DNA of 64,000 bases from the NCBI GenBank assembly GCA_948144175.1, contig CANXME010001994.1:434001-498000 (forward strand), given 5' to 3'. The stretch's first letter is position 1, and each line of letters opens with the position of its first letter. Source of the DNA: Closterium sp. NIES-65. Its lineage: Eukaryota; Streptophyta; Zygnematophyceae; Desmidiales; Closteriaceae. The notes beneath the pieces are model-generated. The model was given only the letters and a program-made list of their open reading frames with translations. It ran no database searches and had not been told where the DNA came from. The translations under genes were made by a program, and so were the position numbers. Shown here piece by piece: positions 20,987 to 30,991 of this stretch.

Positions 20987-22180
20987 ATGGCACCTACGCC
21001 GACACTTAACAACGGGAACTCGTCAACCCCCGCTTCCGACTCCGACCGTAACGCCCGCGATTCTGCGGGCGAACGCCGTAACAAGCGTCGGGCAGAAGAC
21101 GGACCTTCCGCCCCGACTGCAGTGGACGTGCTGCTGGGCGGGCTCGAGGTCCACAAAAACGCCGAAACCCAGCAGCACCCTTCGGTCCCTGTGGCGCCAG
21201 TGGCGCCTGTGGCGCCAGTGGCACCTGTGGCGCAAGTGGCGACGGGGACTGGCGCGGCACACGCGACTGACGCCGAGCACACGCCAGCACCCGCTGCTGG
21301 ACCGTCGCGTCAGCGTCAGAGGAGGCGGACTGCAGTCTCCTCGTCTGACGCGACCGCCGCCCCTGCGCTGACGCAGGCGTTGACCCCGGACCAGGTCAAC
21401 GCGCTGCTGTCCCTTCTACAGCAGCAACCCGTCAGCGTTACAGCCGCGGAAACTGCACTACCCGCCGCATCTGCGTCGGCTAAAAAAGAAACTGCAAAAA
21501 AGGAGAAAGGCACACGGGGAGCACGGACGAACCGGCATGACAACGACGCAGCGACTGCCGCTCTCCCTGCTCCAGCGGTCGACAACGACACCGACGACTC
21601 TGAAGATGAAGCCGGTGAGGCTCCAGTCAACAATGTTAATTTTATTGGCACGGAAAACCTTCCCCCCCTCCCTTCTTCTAATCTTACCTTCTCGGCGGCA
21701 ACCTTCGTCAACGACTCCGTGCGAGAGCAAGCGGAGCTACTGGAGGACCTGCGGGCATACCTGCTGCACGCCGAATACAAGGCGCAGCGCGGTGATCCGG
21801 CGGGCGGACTCGAACTCATCTCACACGCTCTCAACCTCATCGCGGGGCGTTTCGAGGTGCTTCAAGTGGAGGACGCCTCCGACTTTCGCACGGCGAAGCG
21901 CTTTAAGCTGTACCAGCAGAAGAGCCTGCTGACTTCTCGACCCTTCAAGCAGGCGGTCGCGGACATGGCGGCGATGGACCGTGCGGCAAGCGGATACGCT
22001 CGTGTCAACCGCGGCGGAAACAACGGGCCGATGCCGTTCTTACCCAAGCGAGGCCCCCCGCCCACGGCCAATTGCCGTGGGTTCCGGGGCTCATGCTTCC
22101 GCTGCGGCCAGCCGGGCCACGTGGCAAGTGCCTGCCCTCGGAACGGGCATGGAGGCCAGGGACCCGCTCCGGTGGTGTAG
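20987..22180 (+). CDS. PAT-like element ORF1, gag-like protein with CCHC knuckle
   Basis: 397 residues from ATG at 20987. The frame is open further upstream, but that part lies in repeat A1. The N-terminal half is low-complexity (Ser/Thr/Ala/Pro, with VAPVAPVAPVAPVA). The middle has a helical block with EQAELLEDLRAYLLHAEYKA and FEVLQVEDASDFRTAKRFKL. The C-terminus carries a canonical zinc knuckle, CFRCGQPGHVASACP (CX2CX4HX4C). It is the likely nucleocapsid-like RNA-binding protein of the element, acting in particles or on the template. The frame is intact. Confidence 0.8.
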   Translation: MAPTPTLNNGNSSTPASDSDRNARDSAGERRNKRRAEDGPSAPTAVDVLLGGLEVHKNAETQQHPSVPVAPVAPVAPVAPVAQVATGTGAAHATDAEHTPAPAAGPSRQRQRRRTAVSSSDATAAPALTQALTPDQVNALLSLLQQQPVSVTAAETALPAASASAKKETAKKEKGTRGARTNRHDNDAATAALPAPAVDNDTDDSEDEAGEAPVNNVNFIGTENLPPLPSSNLTFSAATFVNDSVREQAELLEDLRAYLLHAEYKAQRGDPAGGLELISHALNLIAGRFEVLQVEDASDFRTAKRFKLYQQKSLLTSRPFKQAVADMAAMDRAASGYARVNRGGNNGPMPFLPKRGPPPTANCRGFRGSCFRCGQPGHVASACPRNGHGGQGPAPVV

Positions 22181-22469
22181 GAGCGGGCCATGAGACTAGG
22201 CGCTTGGGCGCTAGGCACGGTGCACTCTTGAGTGCGAAAACCGTGGGCAACCCTAGGGGTTTGCGATGGCAAGAGGCCAGCCCTAGTAAAGGGTGGGATA
22301 GGCTTGGGCCTAGGATAGGGAAGGGGAACAACAACCCCTCGGTCCCATATGTTGGCCACTTGGTGGCATGCTAGGAAAGCATTGCTATGTGTGTTGGTTG
22401 ATTTAATAAAAACTACCTTCCTAAAGGCCTATGGTTTTGGCAAAGAGACTATGAAAATCAAGAGGAGGA

Positions 22470-22668
<199 letters not shown>

Positions 22669-22859
22669 GAGAGAATGAGAGAAAGCACAATGGACAACGG
22701 TGTCCATGGCCCTAGGCATCAGCCCCTACGCACTAAGGGCAGGCACAACCATGTCCTACCAAGTGGACGACGGGGCAAGAAAAAAAAAAAAAAAAAAAAG
22801 GGGAAACGAGGAGAAGAAGAGACATGCGTTGACATGCGTTAACATTACCGACACATTCG

Positions 22860-24965
22860 TTGACATTTCATTCAATTGTTCATTCTCTTCACACCTTCGA
22901 TCAATGGTTGCCCGTACAAGTACATGCACACGCATGCTTTAACGTGGAATACTCAAAGCTTATACCACTTGGCCTCAAATGTACAGGAGCACGACGGTGC
23001 GAGGCGGCATGCCACGACGATCCGTACGAATTTGCCGTTACAGACAGAACTATTACACACATGCGCGGTCGTCTTCGCGCGACATTTGCGTGGTGGAGCT
23101 CATGGTGCCCCAGCAGCCTTGTCCTCTCCGTCATCGCCAAGGGTTACTGGTTGCCATGGAGCCACGGCCCACCGCAACATTTCCACGATCGCAATCATGT
23201 CGGGGCAAACACGCATGCCACGTTCACACGTACCACCATCCAAGAACTCATAGAGACGGGAGCGGCAATTCCGATGGCCGCAACGGAGCTTACATGCATA
23301 AGTCCACTCAACGTGGTCGAGCAAAAAGACAAATGCAGGCTCATTCTTGATCTGAGGAAAGTCAACGCCAACTTGATCATCCCCAAGTTCAAGTACGAAG
23401 GGCTCAGCCGCGTCGCCGACCTTGCGCGCGTTGGGGACTGGATGTTCTCCATTGACCTCAAATCTGGTTACCACCACATCGACATCCACCCATTGTGCTG
23501 GAAGTTCCTTGGCTTTGAATTTGATAAGCGCACATACGCATTCCGTTCACTACCATTTGGCCTCGCGACAGCTCCATTCGTTTTCACGCAGCTCATCAAG
23601 CAACTAGCTCGGCGTTGGCGAGAACAAGGCATCCGAGTCGTACCTTACGTGGACGACATCTTATTTCTCTGCCAGTCGAAAGAGGACGCGCAAGCAACTT
23701 GCCAGCGGGTGACATTGGATCTTAAAGAGGCAGGCCTTGTGATAAACGCGAAGAAATCACAACTGTCACCATCGCAGCGTCTCCGATTCCTGGGCGTAGA
23801 ACTCGAGACCGATACCGGCCGATTCTCCATCGGTCTGGACCGACGAGCCTCACTACATGCAACCATCCGGAACCTCCTGAGCGCAAGCAAGGCATGCCGA
23901 CCAGTCCCGGTCCGCCACGTGGCCAGAATCACTGGCATGCTCGCATCGATGGGTGTCGCACTTGGCGCGACAGCTCGCGCATTCAGCCATGCTATGTTAC
24001 AAGTGATCGACGACGCACCGTCATGGAAAAGCAGCGTCGTTATCCCCCCATCTGCAGCAGAAGAGCTCCAATTTTGGCTCGAGGAGTTCGACCGTTTCAA
24101 CGGCGCACCTTTTCACGTCAAGAACAGCTACGACGCGGTAATCCACGTGGATGCCAACTCTCATGGTTGGGGCGCCACTCTGACCACATTTCCGGGTGGC
24201 ATCGAAGAAGCTAGCGCAACCATGTCAGAGCCGCTACGAGGAACGTCCAGCACGCGACGGGAGATCGAAGGCGTCCTTTGGGCGCTACAAACGTACGCGA
24301 ACAAGATCAAGCAAAAACACGTTCTCGTGCGGGTGGACAACCAGGGCGTATTCTTCATCCTTCGCAAAGGCGGCTCTCACAGCCCCGACCTCACAACGGC
24401 ATGCAAGAGCATCATCCGAACATGCATGGCGCTTGGCACGCGCTTGATCATTGAATGGATTCCGCGCGAGCTCAACACACACGCCGACGAGCTTTCAAAA
24501 ATGGTCGACCACGACGATTACGCGCTGAAAACGCCGTGGTTCCGGATCTTGGAACGTCGTTGGGGTCCTCACTCCATCGACCTTTTCGCAAACTCCCGCA
24601 ACACCCAACTGCCGCGCTTCTGTTCAAAGATTCCCCACCCGGCAGCCATTGCAGTTGATGCGTTCTCGATCGCGTGGACACCTGAAAACAACTTCGCCTT
24701 CCCCCCACCTCAACTGGTCCCAGCCGTCCTCCATCACGCACAACGCACCCATGCATCACTCACACTGATAGTTCCGCACTGGCCAGGCGCAAGCTGGTGG
24801 CCACTCTTGCAACCCTCCCCACGCACTTGGGCACCACACATCCACGCGCACATCCCTCTGACACACGGAAGCCAATGCCTAGACGTAGGGTCCCATTCAA
24901 CTGCTTTTTCGGGCATGGGACTACCGCACAGCCCAATCATTGCACTGCGAGTGGCATTTGACTAA
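22860..24965 (+). CDS. PAT-like element ORF2, reverse transcriptase-RNase H
   Basis: Up to 701 residues; the true start may be further downstream. RT motifs in order: CRLILDLRKVN, FSIDLKSGYHHIDIHP, FRSLPFGLATAPFVFTQL, the catalytic VVPYVDDILFL, and LRFLGVELET. RNase H follows, with HVDANSHGWGATL, TRREIEGVLWALQ, VRVDNQGVFFIL and HADELSK supplying the acidic residues. The C-terminal extension (DLFANSRNTQLPRF, LIVPHWPGASWWPLL) is typical of DIRS-order elements. The frame is intact to a TAA at 24963. It copies element RNA into DNA. Confidence 0.9.
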   Translation: MTFHSIVHSLHTFDQWLPVQVHAHACFNVEYSKLIPLGLKCTGARRCEAACHDDPYEFAVTDRTITHMRGRLRATFAWWSSWCPSSLVLSVIAKGYWLPWSHGPPQHFHDRNHVGANTHATFTRTTIQELIETGAAIPMAATELTCISPLNVVEQKDKCRLILDLRKVNANLIIPKFKYEGLSRVADLARVGDWMFSIDLKSGYHHIDIHPLCWKFLGFEFDKRTYAFRSLPFGLATAPFVFTQLIKQLARRWREQGIRVVPYVDDILFLCQSKEDAQATCQRVTLDLKEAGLVINAKKSQLSPSQRLRFLGVELETDTGRFSIGLDRRASLHATIRNLLSASKACRPVPVRHVARITGMLASMGVALGATARAFSHAMLQVIDDAPSWKSSVVIPPSAAEELQFWLEEFDRFNGAPFHVKNSYDAVIHVDANSHGWGATLTTFPGGIEEASATMSEPLRGTSSTRREIEGVLWALQTYANKIKQKHVLVRVDNQGVFFILRKGGSHSPDLTTACKSIIRTCMALGTRLIIEWIPRELNTHADELSKMVDHDDYALKTPWFRILERRWGPHSIDLFANSRNTQLPRFCSKIPHPAAIAVDAFSIAWTPENNFAFPPPQLVPAVLHHAQRTHASLTLIVPHWPGASWWPLLQPSPRTWAPHIHAHIPLTHGSQCLDVGSHSTAFSGMGLPHSPIIALRVAFD

Positions 24966-26030
24966 TTCAAAATATATATACACCTTGTGTTCAGATTTGC
25001 TCCCAAAGTTACACGACCAACTGATCAACATGCTCGCGCAGTCCCGCGCCGATTCTACGATCCGGACATATGAACCATACTGGGCCAAGTTTCGAGCCTT
25101 CTGCACAAAAGTGAACCTTCCATTCCTCCCGGCATCCGACATGACCCTCGCGCTATACCTGGTACACGCAATCCGACGCAAAGCCACCCTGTCCGTAGTG
25201 CAGCTAACCTGCTCGGCGGTCAGCTTCGCCCATCGCATGACCGGGAGCAAATGCCCGACAACCGGACCGTTCACCACCCAAGTCCGTGACTATGCAAGCG
25301 ACACTGCCCACGCCCTACTCGTCTGAAGGAACCCGTCTCGATCCAACAAGTCCAGGAAATGGCCGCGAGCTACTTGCAGTCCGACGATCCTGCGCAATTT
25401 CAGAAAGGGTTGATACCCATCCTCATGTACTCCGGATTCCTGCGATACTCTGACCTAGTAGCCATAAAATGGCAAGACATCCAATTCGACGACGAGGTCA
25501 TGTGGATTCTCATACCACACTCCAAGACCGATCAAGCTGGTCACGACACTTGGATACCCATTGCAGCAACGGCGGACCCCTGCTGCCCAGTGCGCTGCAC
25601 CCGACGCTTCATCCGACTCGCTGGCTATGGCCCACGGTCAGAGGGACCATTGATTCGTGTCTTCGGTCACGGTTCAACCAGAGAGGGCCAGGCTAGGCCA
25701 CCTTCATACACTACGATCCGGAACTGGTGCAAGGAAGCCTTCGCAAAGGTTGGCCTTGGAGAGTTGCAGCTAGGCACCCATTCTTTCCGAAAAGGTGCAG
25801 CCACAGTAGCAGCCAACACGGGAGTGCCAGACAGAGTCTTCAAACGGCTGGGCAGATGGCGAAGCGACACAGCAAAGGAAATGTATGTTACGCCATACGT
25901 CGAGCCCCTCATCGAAGCCTCCCGTACCCTACAAGATTCGACGCATGCGGTGTCATCGGCGCAACACACAGAGGCACTCGTACGCAACCGGAGGCCCCCG
26001 CTGCCCATGTCTCAGAGACCCCATTTGTAA
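24940..26030 (+). pseudogene. PAT-like element ORF3, tyrosine recombinase, one frameshift
   Basis: Part 1 (24940-25326; likely ATG at 25030) has the core-binding domain, with SRADSTIRTYEPYWAKFRAF. After a frame change near 25320, part 2 (to the stop at 26028-26030) holds the catalytic domain: the first Arg in GFLRYSDLVAIKW, HSFRKGAATVAA (HxxR) and the nucleophile Tyr in RWRSDTAKEMYV. This enzyme integrates the circular cDNA. The break looks like a single lost base and could be a mutation or a sequencing error. ORF3 overlaps the end of ORF2 slightly. Confidence 0.85.
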
Positions 26031-26457
26031 TGAGAATGATGCCAATTGATAAGAAAGAAAGCAAGCTTTCTCAATATTATAAATTTTAAACACACATGTA
26101 GTGTTTTTTAAAATTGTGTATTGTGAAAGCGAAGCTGCTTGTACTGCACAATTGGCATCGTCGAAGCGCGCTAAACGCCCTTCTCCAACTACAAAAACCG
26201 TGGGTTGGAGCTCATTTCCCTCCACCCACGTTTCTCAATTTTCAAACGGCTCACTCAACATTCCCACCACCCACCCCAGTGTAAACCGCCTTGCTAATGC
26301 CACTTGGATAGGGTACATAATAGCTAGTGTTATTAGTCCGCACTAGCTTATGTCGAACGATGATGCAAATGTTGTAATACGCCATTTGTAATGAGAACGA
26401 TGCCATTTGTAATGAGAACGATGCCAATTGATAAGAAAGAAAGCAAGCTTTCTCAAT
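26021..26457 (+). repeat. PAT-like element B1-A2-B2 block
   Basis: B1 26021-26075, A2 26076-26262, spacer 26263-26402, B2 26403-26457. The B1/A2 joint (CTCAAT then ATTATAA) equals the circle junction expected when the element's two ends meet. Confidence 0.9.
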
Positions 26458-26647
26458 AAAGTGATTTCAAAGGAGTAAGGTTCCAACAAGAGAGAACCCT
26501 AACCTATATGGTTTGGGAGGTGGTCCACTCTAAAGATTGTACACCACAAGTTCTCCCAACCCAACCAATGTATTCTATACTACTACAGTGTAGATCTGCC
26601 ACTTCATATGTTTATTGGAGCAACCCGAATTAACCTTAATTCCAACA
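26458..26647 (-). repeat. Copia-A 3' LTR, proximal part, with C21 polypurine tract beside it
   Basis: Completes the LTR begun at 20582. It ends at TTCCAACA next to a run of 21 C on the plus strand (26648-26668), which is the polypurine tract on the element's sense strand. Confidence 0.85.
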
Positions 26648-26699
26648 CCCCCCCCCCCCCCCCCCCCCTGCTCCAATAAGCATTAAGTTCACCCATAAA

Positions 26700-27145
26700 T
26701 CAAAACACAACCCCTCCAGCGGATGAAGCATTGGCCTTCGCAGCCATCATTCGCATGCCGATGCGCTCTAGGTTCTCATGCAGCTGCAAGCTTGGAAGAG
26801 CTTTGGTGAGCATGTTGGCATCCTGGAGGTGGGAGCGTACTGAGTGCACCTCGACCTCCTGCTGGCGCACCGCAAAGTGCCATGCCACCTTAATGTACTT
26901 GGTGTGCTGATGGAGAACGGGATAGTGGGCAAGGGAGACAGCGGCCTCATTATCACAGAGCAATGGAATAGCCCCCCCATCCCCCACATGCATCTCTGCC
27001 AACAAACTCCTCAACCAAATGGCCTCCTTGGCCCCCTCCGATAGAGCTTTGTACTCAGCTTCAGAAACGCTTGCTGCAACACTGTCTTGCTTTTTGCTAT
27101 ACCAGCTGATTGCTCCTCCTCCCAACTTAAAGAAGTAGGCTGTCA
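26700..27145 (-). pseudogene. Copia-A RNase H fragment
   Basis: Minus-strand coding of AYFFKLGGGAISWYSKKQ, SVSEAEYKALSEGAKEAIWL, LLCDNEAAVSLA and HLQDANMLTKALPS, the C-terminal end of a copia RNase H. Its N-terminal neighbour lies at about 32054-32160; the gap is the 4.9-kb gag-only insertion. Confidence 0.85.
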
Positions 27146-28131
27146 CAGAATCTATTGGTAAGAACAATATATTCAGTTACGTACGCTAGCATGGTGTAGA
27201 GTGGTGTACAAGTGGGTTATGTAACATTGCCAGGGGGTTGTTAGGGTCCAGGGGAGTAACGCGAAGTTGGTAGCAGTGGGAATTGCGAAGTGCAGTAAGA
27301 GGAGCTCAGGGAGCCTCGAGGGACAGGAAATCGGCATTGGCCAATCCAAGGCCTCGGCGACTCGAACCTAACCCAGTCGGTCGATCAAATCACGACTTGG
27401 GAAGGACAATAAGTAGCCTAGCCTAGCCTAGCCAAATCCGTTCTCTCGTTTGTTTGCCTCGTATAGTGGATCTAAGTTGCCATTTTAAAGCTAAGTCCAG
27501 CTAGGTAGCTAAGCCACTGTGGGCAGCCATAGAGTGGGAGCCGGAAACTCTCACAAACGAGAGAAGCAGATAGGCAGTATGGACTGCCATGAGCTGCGGT
27601 GGCAGCGGACGTACTCGCGGCGGGAGATACCGCCGTCGCGAAGGATGCGCTCAAAGGAGCGGGGAAGATCGCCAGGTCGCTCGCCTAGCAGAGAGGCGGA
27701 TCGGGCGGATTGGATGGCGACCAGTGATGGTTCTGCACGGTGAAGGCGAGCTCGGTCTGCAGATGAGATCGGCGCCAGGACCCCACCCGTCGAAGAGCGA
27801 TCCCTGGGATCTGGCAAGAGGCCAGCGGGGCGCGGGAGTAAGGCGTCAGGAGGATGCCGATGAGACGGACTCGCTGATGTTGGCAAAGGAGGCCGACGGT
27901 GAGGAGTTGGCAGAGGATGATCCCATGGACGAGGAAGAAGATCACTCGCCGGGCGACATGCGCAAGGCAGGCGAGAGGCGTCGTGGAGAAAAACGTGAAG
28001 AACGCGGAGAGGCGACGTGATTAAATCGCTCGACAGACGAAGTGTGTGGGAGTGGCGCAAGGCGACGCGGGAGCGCGGAGGCAAATGGCGCGACCGACGA
28101 AATGGGTGGGGGCGGCGCGAAACGCCAGGGG

Positions 28132-28383
28132 AACCGCGCGGATGCAGATCGCGCGCCAGAGGAGGTGCGCGGGAAGGAAGCGAGGCGCCAGGGGAATCGC
28201 GCGGAGGCAGATCGCACGCCAGAGGAGGTGCGCGGGAGTCAAGCGAGGCGCCAGAGGAATCGCGCGGATGCAGATCGCACGCCGGAGGAGGTGCGCGGGA
28301 AGGAAGCGAGGCGCGAGGGGAATCGCACGGAGGCAGAACGCGCGCCAGAGGAGGTGCGCGGGAGTGAAGCGAGGCGCAGCAGG
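28132..28383 (+). repeat. Four 63-bp tandem repeats coding a 21-residue unit
   Basis: Units start at 28132, 28195, 28258 and 28321. Each codes NRADADRAPEEVRGKEARR with small changes, so the repeat preserves frame. Confidence 0.85.
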
Positions 28384-29123
28384 AGCAAAGCAGCTGAGCC
28401 CTGGTCAAGGGAGCGAGGGGAGGAGGAGAAGAGGCGTGCTGCACCAGCAAGAGTGTATCGTTCGCCCGAGCCAGGACAAGGCCGTGCGGGCAGGAGGCGT
28501 ATGGCGATAGTAGAAGGGAGATCGCTGGAATGGTCAGAAGAGGAGGAGGACGAGGATTACGAAGGAAAGCGCGTTCAGCACTCGCCAGCAAGGAGGCGGC
28601 GGCCAAGGGAGAAGGCGCGAGGCAGGGGTAGCATACGATCGCCACCCAGCGCCTCAAGGGAACAGGCAGGAGCGCGTCGTGAGAAAGCATAAGAACACCT
28701 GTGGGCAGAGAGAAGGGCTGCAAAGGAAACAAGCGAAGAAGCAAGAAGGTGGCCCGAGAGAGAGAGAGAGCCGTGAGAGGAGGGGCGAAGGAGAGCGATA
28801 CCAAGGGGGTGAAGAGGCAGGAAGAAAAGGGGAAACAGGAAAACGGGACCAGGAACGCCGAGGCTGGGAAGAGTGTGGAGATTATGAGGAAAGAGACAGG
28901 TGGGACTCACAGGAAAGAGAAAGGGAGTGGAGGCGCGAGGAGGACTGGCGAGGCAAGAGAGAAGGTGTGCGGACACCAGAAGTCTCGAGGGCAGCAGAGA
29001 AGGAGCGACAGCGAGAGGACAGAGTGCGGCAGTACCAGGAGCGGTCCCCTGCAAGGGGAGAGAAGCGTCGGGAAGATGCAGAGAGGCGCAGGGGGGAGCG
29101 AGAAGATGCGCGAGGGAGGAGCC

Positions 29124-29496
29124 TGTCAGTAGATCTGCACTGTGGATGCCCGATTAATCCTGGAGAGGGTTACAGGTGCATTCGCCTGGGGGGTTATGGG
29201 CGCACTGACCCGCTACTTAACAAGCCCTTTTATCCCAATGGTCTAGTGGTTGGGATTCTAACATGGTATCAGAGCGATCTCGGGTTCGATTCCCGGTGTA
29301 TGCACATGTAGGCCGTTGCCGCTGTGCTTAGTCCTGGGCCTCCCAGTGTGGGGGGGTGTCAGTAGATCTGCACTATGGATGCCCAATTAATCCTGGAGAG
29401 GGTTACAGGCGCATTCGCCTGGGGGGTTATGGGCGCACTGACCCGCTACTTAACAAGCCCTTTTATCCCAATGGTCTAGTGGTTGGGATTCTGACA
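29124..29496 (+). mobile_element. TRIM (miniature LTR retrotransposon), complete
   Basis: 373 bp: LTR 29124-29263 (140 bp), internal region 29264-29356 (93 bp), LTR 29357-29496 (140 bp, four differences). LTRs begin TGTCAG and end in ACA. The primer-binding site TGGTATCAGAGC (29264-29275) matches the plant initiator-Met tRNA 3' end. A G-rich polypurine tract precedes the second LTR. TSD GAGCC is at 29119-29123 and 29497-29501. There is no coding capacity. Confidence 0.92.
29239..29293 (+). promoter_or_regulatory. tRNA-like pol III A and B boxes spanning LTR/primer-binding junction of the TRIM
   Basis: A box TGGTCTAGTGG at 29239-29249 (inside the LTR) and a perfect B box GGTTCGATTCC at 29283-29293 (internal region). 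The B box sits in a T-arm-like hairpin (TCGGG/CCCGG). The 5' part resembles tRNA-Glu. The primer-binding site occupies the anticodon-arm position. The acceptor ends do not pair, so it is not a normal tRNA gene. Confidence 0.6.
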
Positions 29497-29710
29497 GAGC
29501 CCTAGCCCGATGGGCCCGAGGAGGCCGGGGCGTCACGGCGTAGGATCTGCTGGAGCAAGAGCAGCTAGGGAGGGAATAGAGCGAGTACTGTATGGAACCA
29601 GCACGGGCAGCAGGGGAGAAAGGGAAAGGAGGAGAGGGGTTATGATGTCTGAGCAAGGAGGGACAAAGAGCTGGGAAACAGGGAAGTGGGGGGCAAAAGC
29701 ACAGCCGTGA

Positions 29711-30991
29711 GTGGAGGTGCCAGTACGCTTCACGGGAAACGAAAAAACCGGCCCAAGTCTAAAGAACTATTTGATGCAGATCAGCAATGTTAAATACCGA
29801 TGTGACAGAAGCGGGATGGACCCGATTGAGTTTTTTCTGAGCCTGCCAAGCACGTTGGGAGGGGAAGCAGAGACTTTGTATCGCATGAAGATGGGTGAAT
29901 GGCTGTGGAGGGCAGAAGAGGATGACGAGGACCCGACGGTACTGTTCCTGGAGCGACTAAGGAAGCAGTTCCCTGGGCATACGGCAGCGCGCATCAGGGA
30001 ATTCCAGGAGTTTAGGCGGAGGGACAAGGAGTCACTGCTGACATACTACGGACGGTTAATGAACCTGGCGGAAGACGTGGTGTGCACGGACAGCAGCATG
30101 ATCATTAGCAAGTTTCTGAATGGTTTAGACAAGGGATTGGCGGGAGGGTTGAGAATGAGAGTCTATGAGCTAGGAGCAGATGCAACACCAGAGGAGGTAT
30201 TCGAGTTAGTGGAAAGGGTGGAGCTGGCGCAGAGGAAGTATGAGGTATACCTGCCGAGGACGATAGAGAAGAAGAATCCTACCTGGGCAGCGGCGATGAT
30301 ACCAGGGGAGGGAGCAGGAGAAGAGAGCAGGCCGGAGAAAAGGGCAGAGACACGCACCTGTTACCGGTGTGGACAGCCGGGGCACATAAGGATGCACAGC
30401 AGGAACTGCGATGCATGTGGGAAGCCAGGGCACCGCCAAAGGGACTGCCCGGAGGCACCGACATGTAAGGAGTGCGGAGAAAGGGGGCATGAAGCAAGGG
30501 GATGCGATAAAGGGGCAGGCGGAACAAAAGGGTCACCAGAGGAGATCGAGAGCCAGATAAGGAAGTTGCGGGCGCAGTTGCAGGCCCTGGGAGGGAGAAA
30601 GGAGAAAGAGGCTGGGCTGTATGCGAGGGAAGAAGGAGCAGAAGAGGAGGAAGGGCAGGAGCCAGAGTACACATGCCTGGCGTTACGTAGCCGTGAGGGA
30701 CTGGGGCTGCGCAGCGGGGGCAGAGACGGAAGGAAAGGGCGGGAGTTGAGAGGAAGGACAGAGAGGCAGGCGGGGTTGTATGCAAGTGAGGAAGAAGAGA
30801 AGGAGGAAGGGAAGCAGGAGCCAGAATATTCCTGTGCGGTGCTGTGTAGCAGTGAAGCCATGGGGCTGCGCAGTGGGGGCAGGGACAGAGGAAAGGAGCG
30901 AGCCACGAAGGTGAGGGCATGCAATGGCAGAAGGGGAAGAGAAGGGCGAGGAGGAGGCAGGAGTGTGCGAATTAGTAGCAGCAGACACTGA
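29711..30991 (+). CDS. Gypsy-type gag protein with three zinc knuckles
   Basis: About 426 residues. The N-terminal half resembles the retrotransposon gag capsid domain: LFLERLRKQFPGHTAARIRE, FRRRDKESLLTYYGRLMNLA, then PEEVFELVERVELAQRKYEV. Three Cys/His knuckles follow near residues 217-263: CYRCGQPGH with wider final spacing, then canonical CDACGKPGHRQRDC and CKECGERGHEARGC. A block of about 75 residues (AGLYA, EEGQEPEY, LGLRSGGRD) is duplicated near the C-terminus. An upstream TGA separates it from its apparent N-terminal extension. A capsid-like assembly and RNA-binding role is inferred from family. Confidence 0.75.
   Translation: MEVPVRFTGNEKTGPSLKNYLMQISNVKYRCDRSGMDPIEFFLSLPSTLGGEAETLYRMKMGEWLWRAEEDDEDPTVLFLERLRKQFPGHTAARIREFQEFRRRDKESLLTYYGRLMNLAEDVVCTDSSMIISKFLNGLDKGLAGGLRMRVYELGADATPEEVFELVERVELAQRKYEVYLPRTIEKKNPTWAAAMIPGEGAGEESRPEKRAETRTCYRCGQPGHIRMHSRNCDACGKPGHRQRDCPEAPTCKECGERGHEARGCDKGAGGTKGSPEEIESQIRKLRAQLQALGGRKEKEAGLYAREEGAEEEEGQEPEYTCLALRSREGLGLRSGGRDGRKGRELRGRTERQAGLYASEEEEKEEGKQEPEYSCAVLCSSEAMGLRSGGRDRGKERATKVRACNGRRGREGRGGGRSVRISSSRH

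Larger units (their letters stand above)
28042..29710 (+). pseudogene. Arg/Glu-rich N-terminal region upstream of gag, broken
   Basis: Two open stretches (28042-28692, then another frame from 28679) code a very basic and acidic low-complexity protein. If the TRIM and one TSD copy (378 bp) are removed, the second frame runs on from 29123 through 29502-29707 to a single TGA at 29708-29710, directly before gag in the same frame. So this was probably an N-terminal extension of the gag protein. No domain is recognised. The strand-opposite ORFs are shadows. Confidence 0.5.

Noticed and set aside
27551-28804. 417-codon Pro/Leu/Arg-rich minus-strand ORF
   Set aside because: It is a shadow of the Arg/Glu-rich plus-strand frames of the gag-only element; composition alone keeps it open.
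29227-29307. A tRNA-Glu gene
   Set aside because: The A-box part is duplicated in both LTRs of the TRIM, the anticodon arm is replaced by a primer-binding site and the acceptor ends do not pair. It is a tRNA-like promoter in a retroelement, not a tRNA gene.
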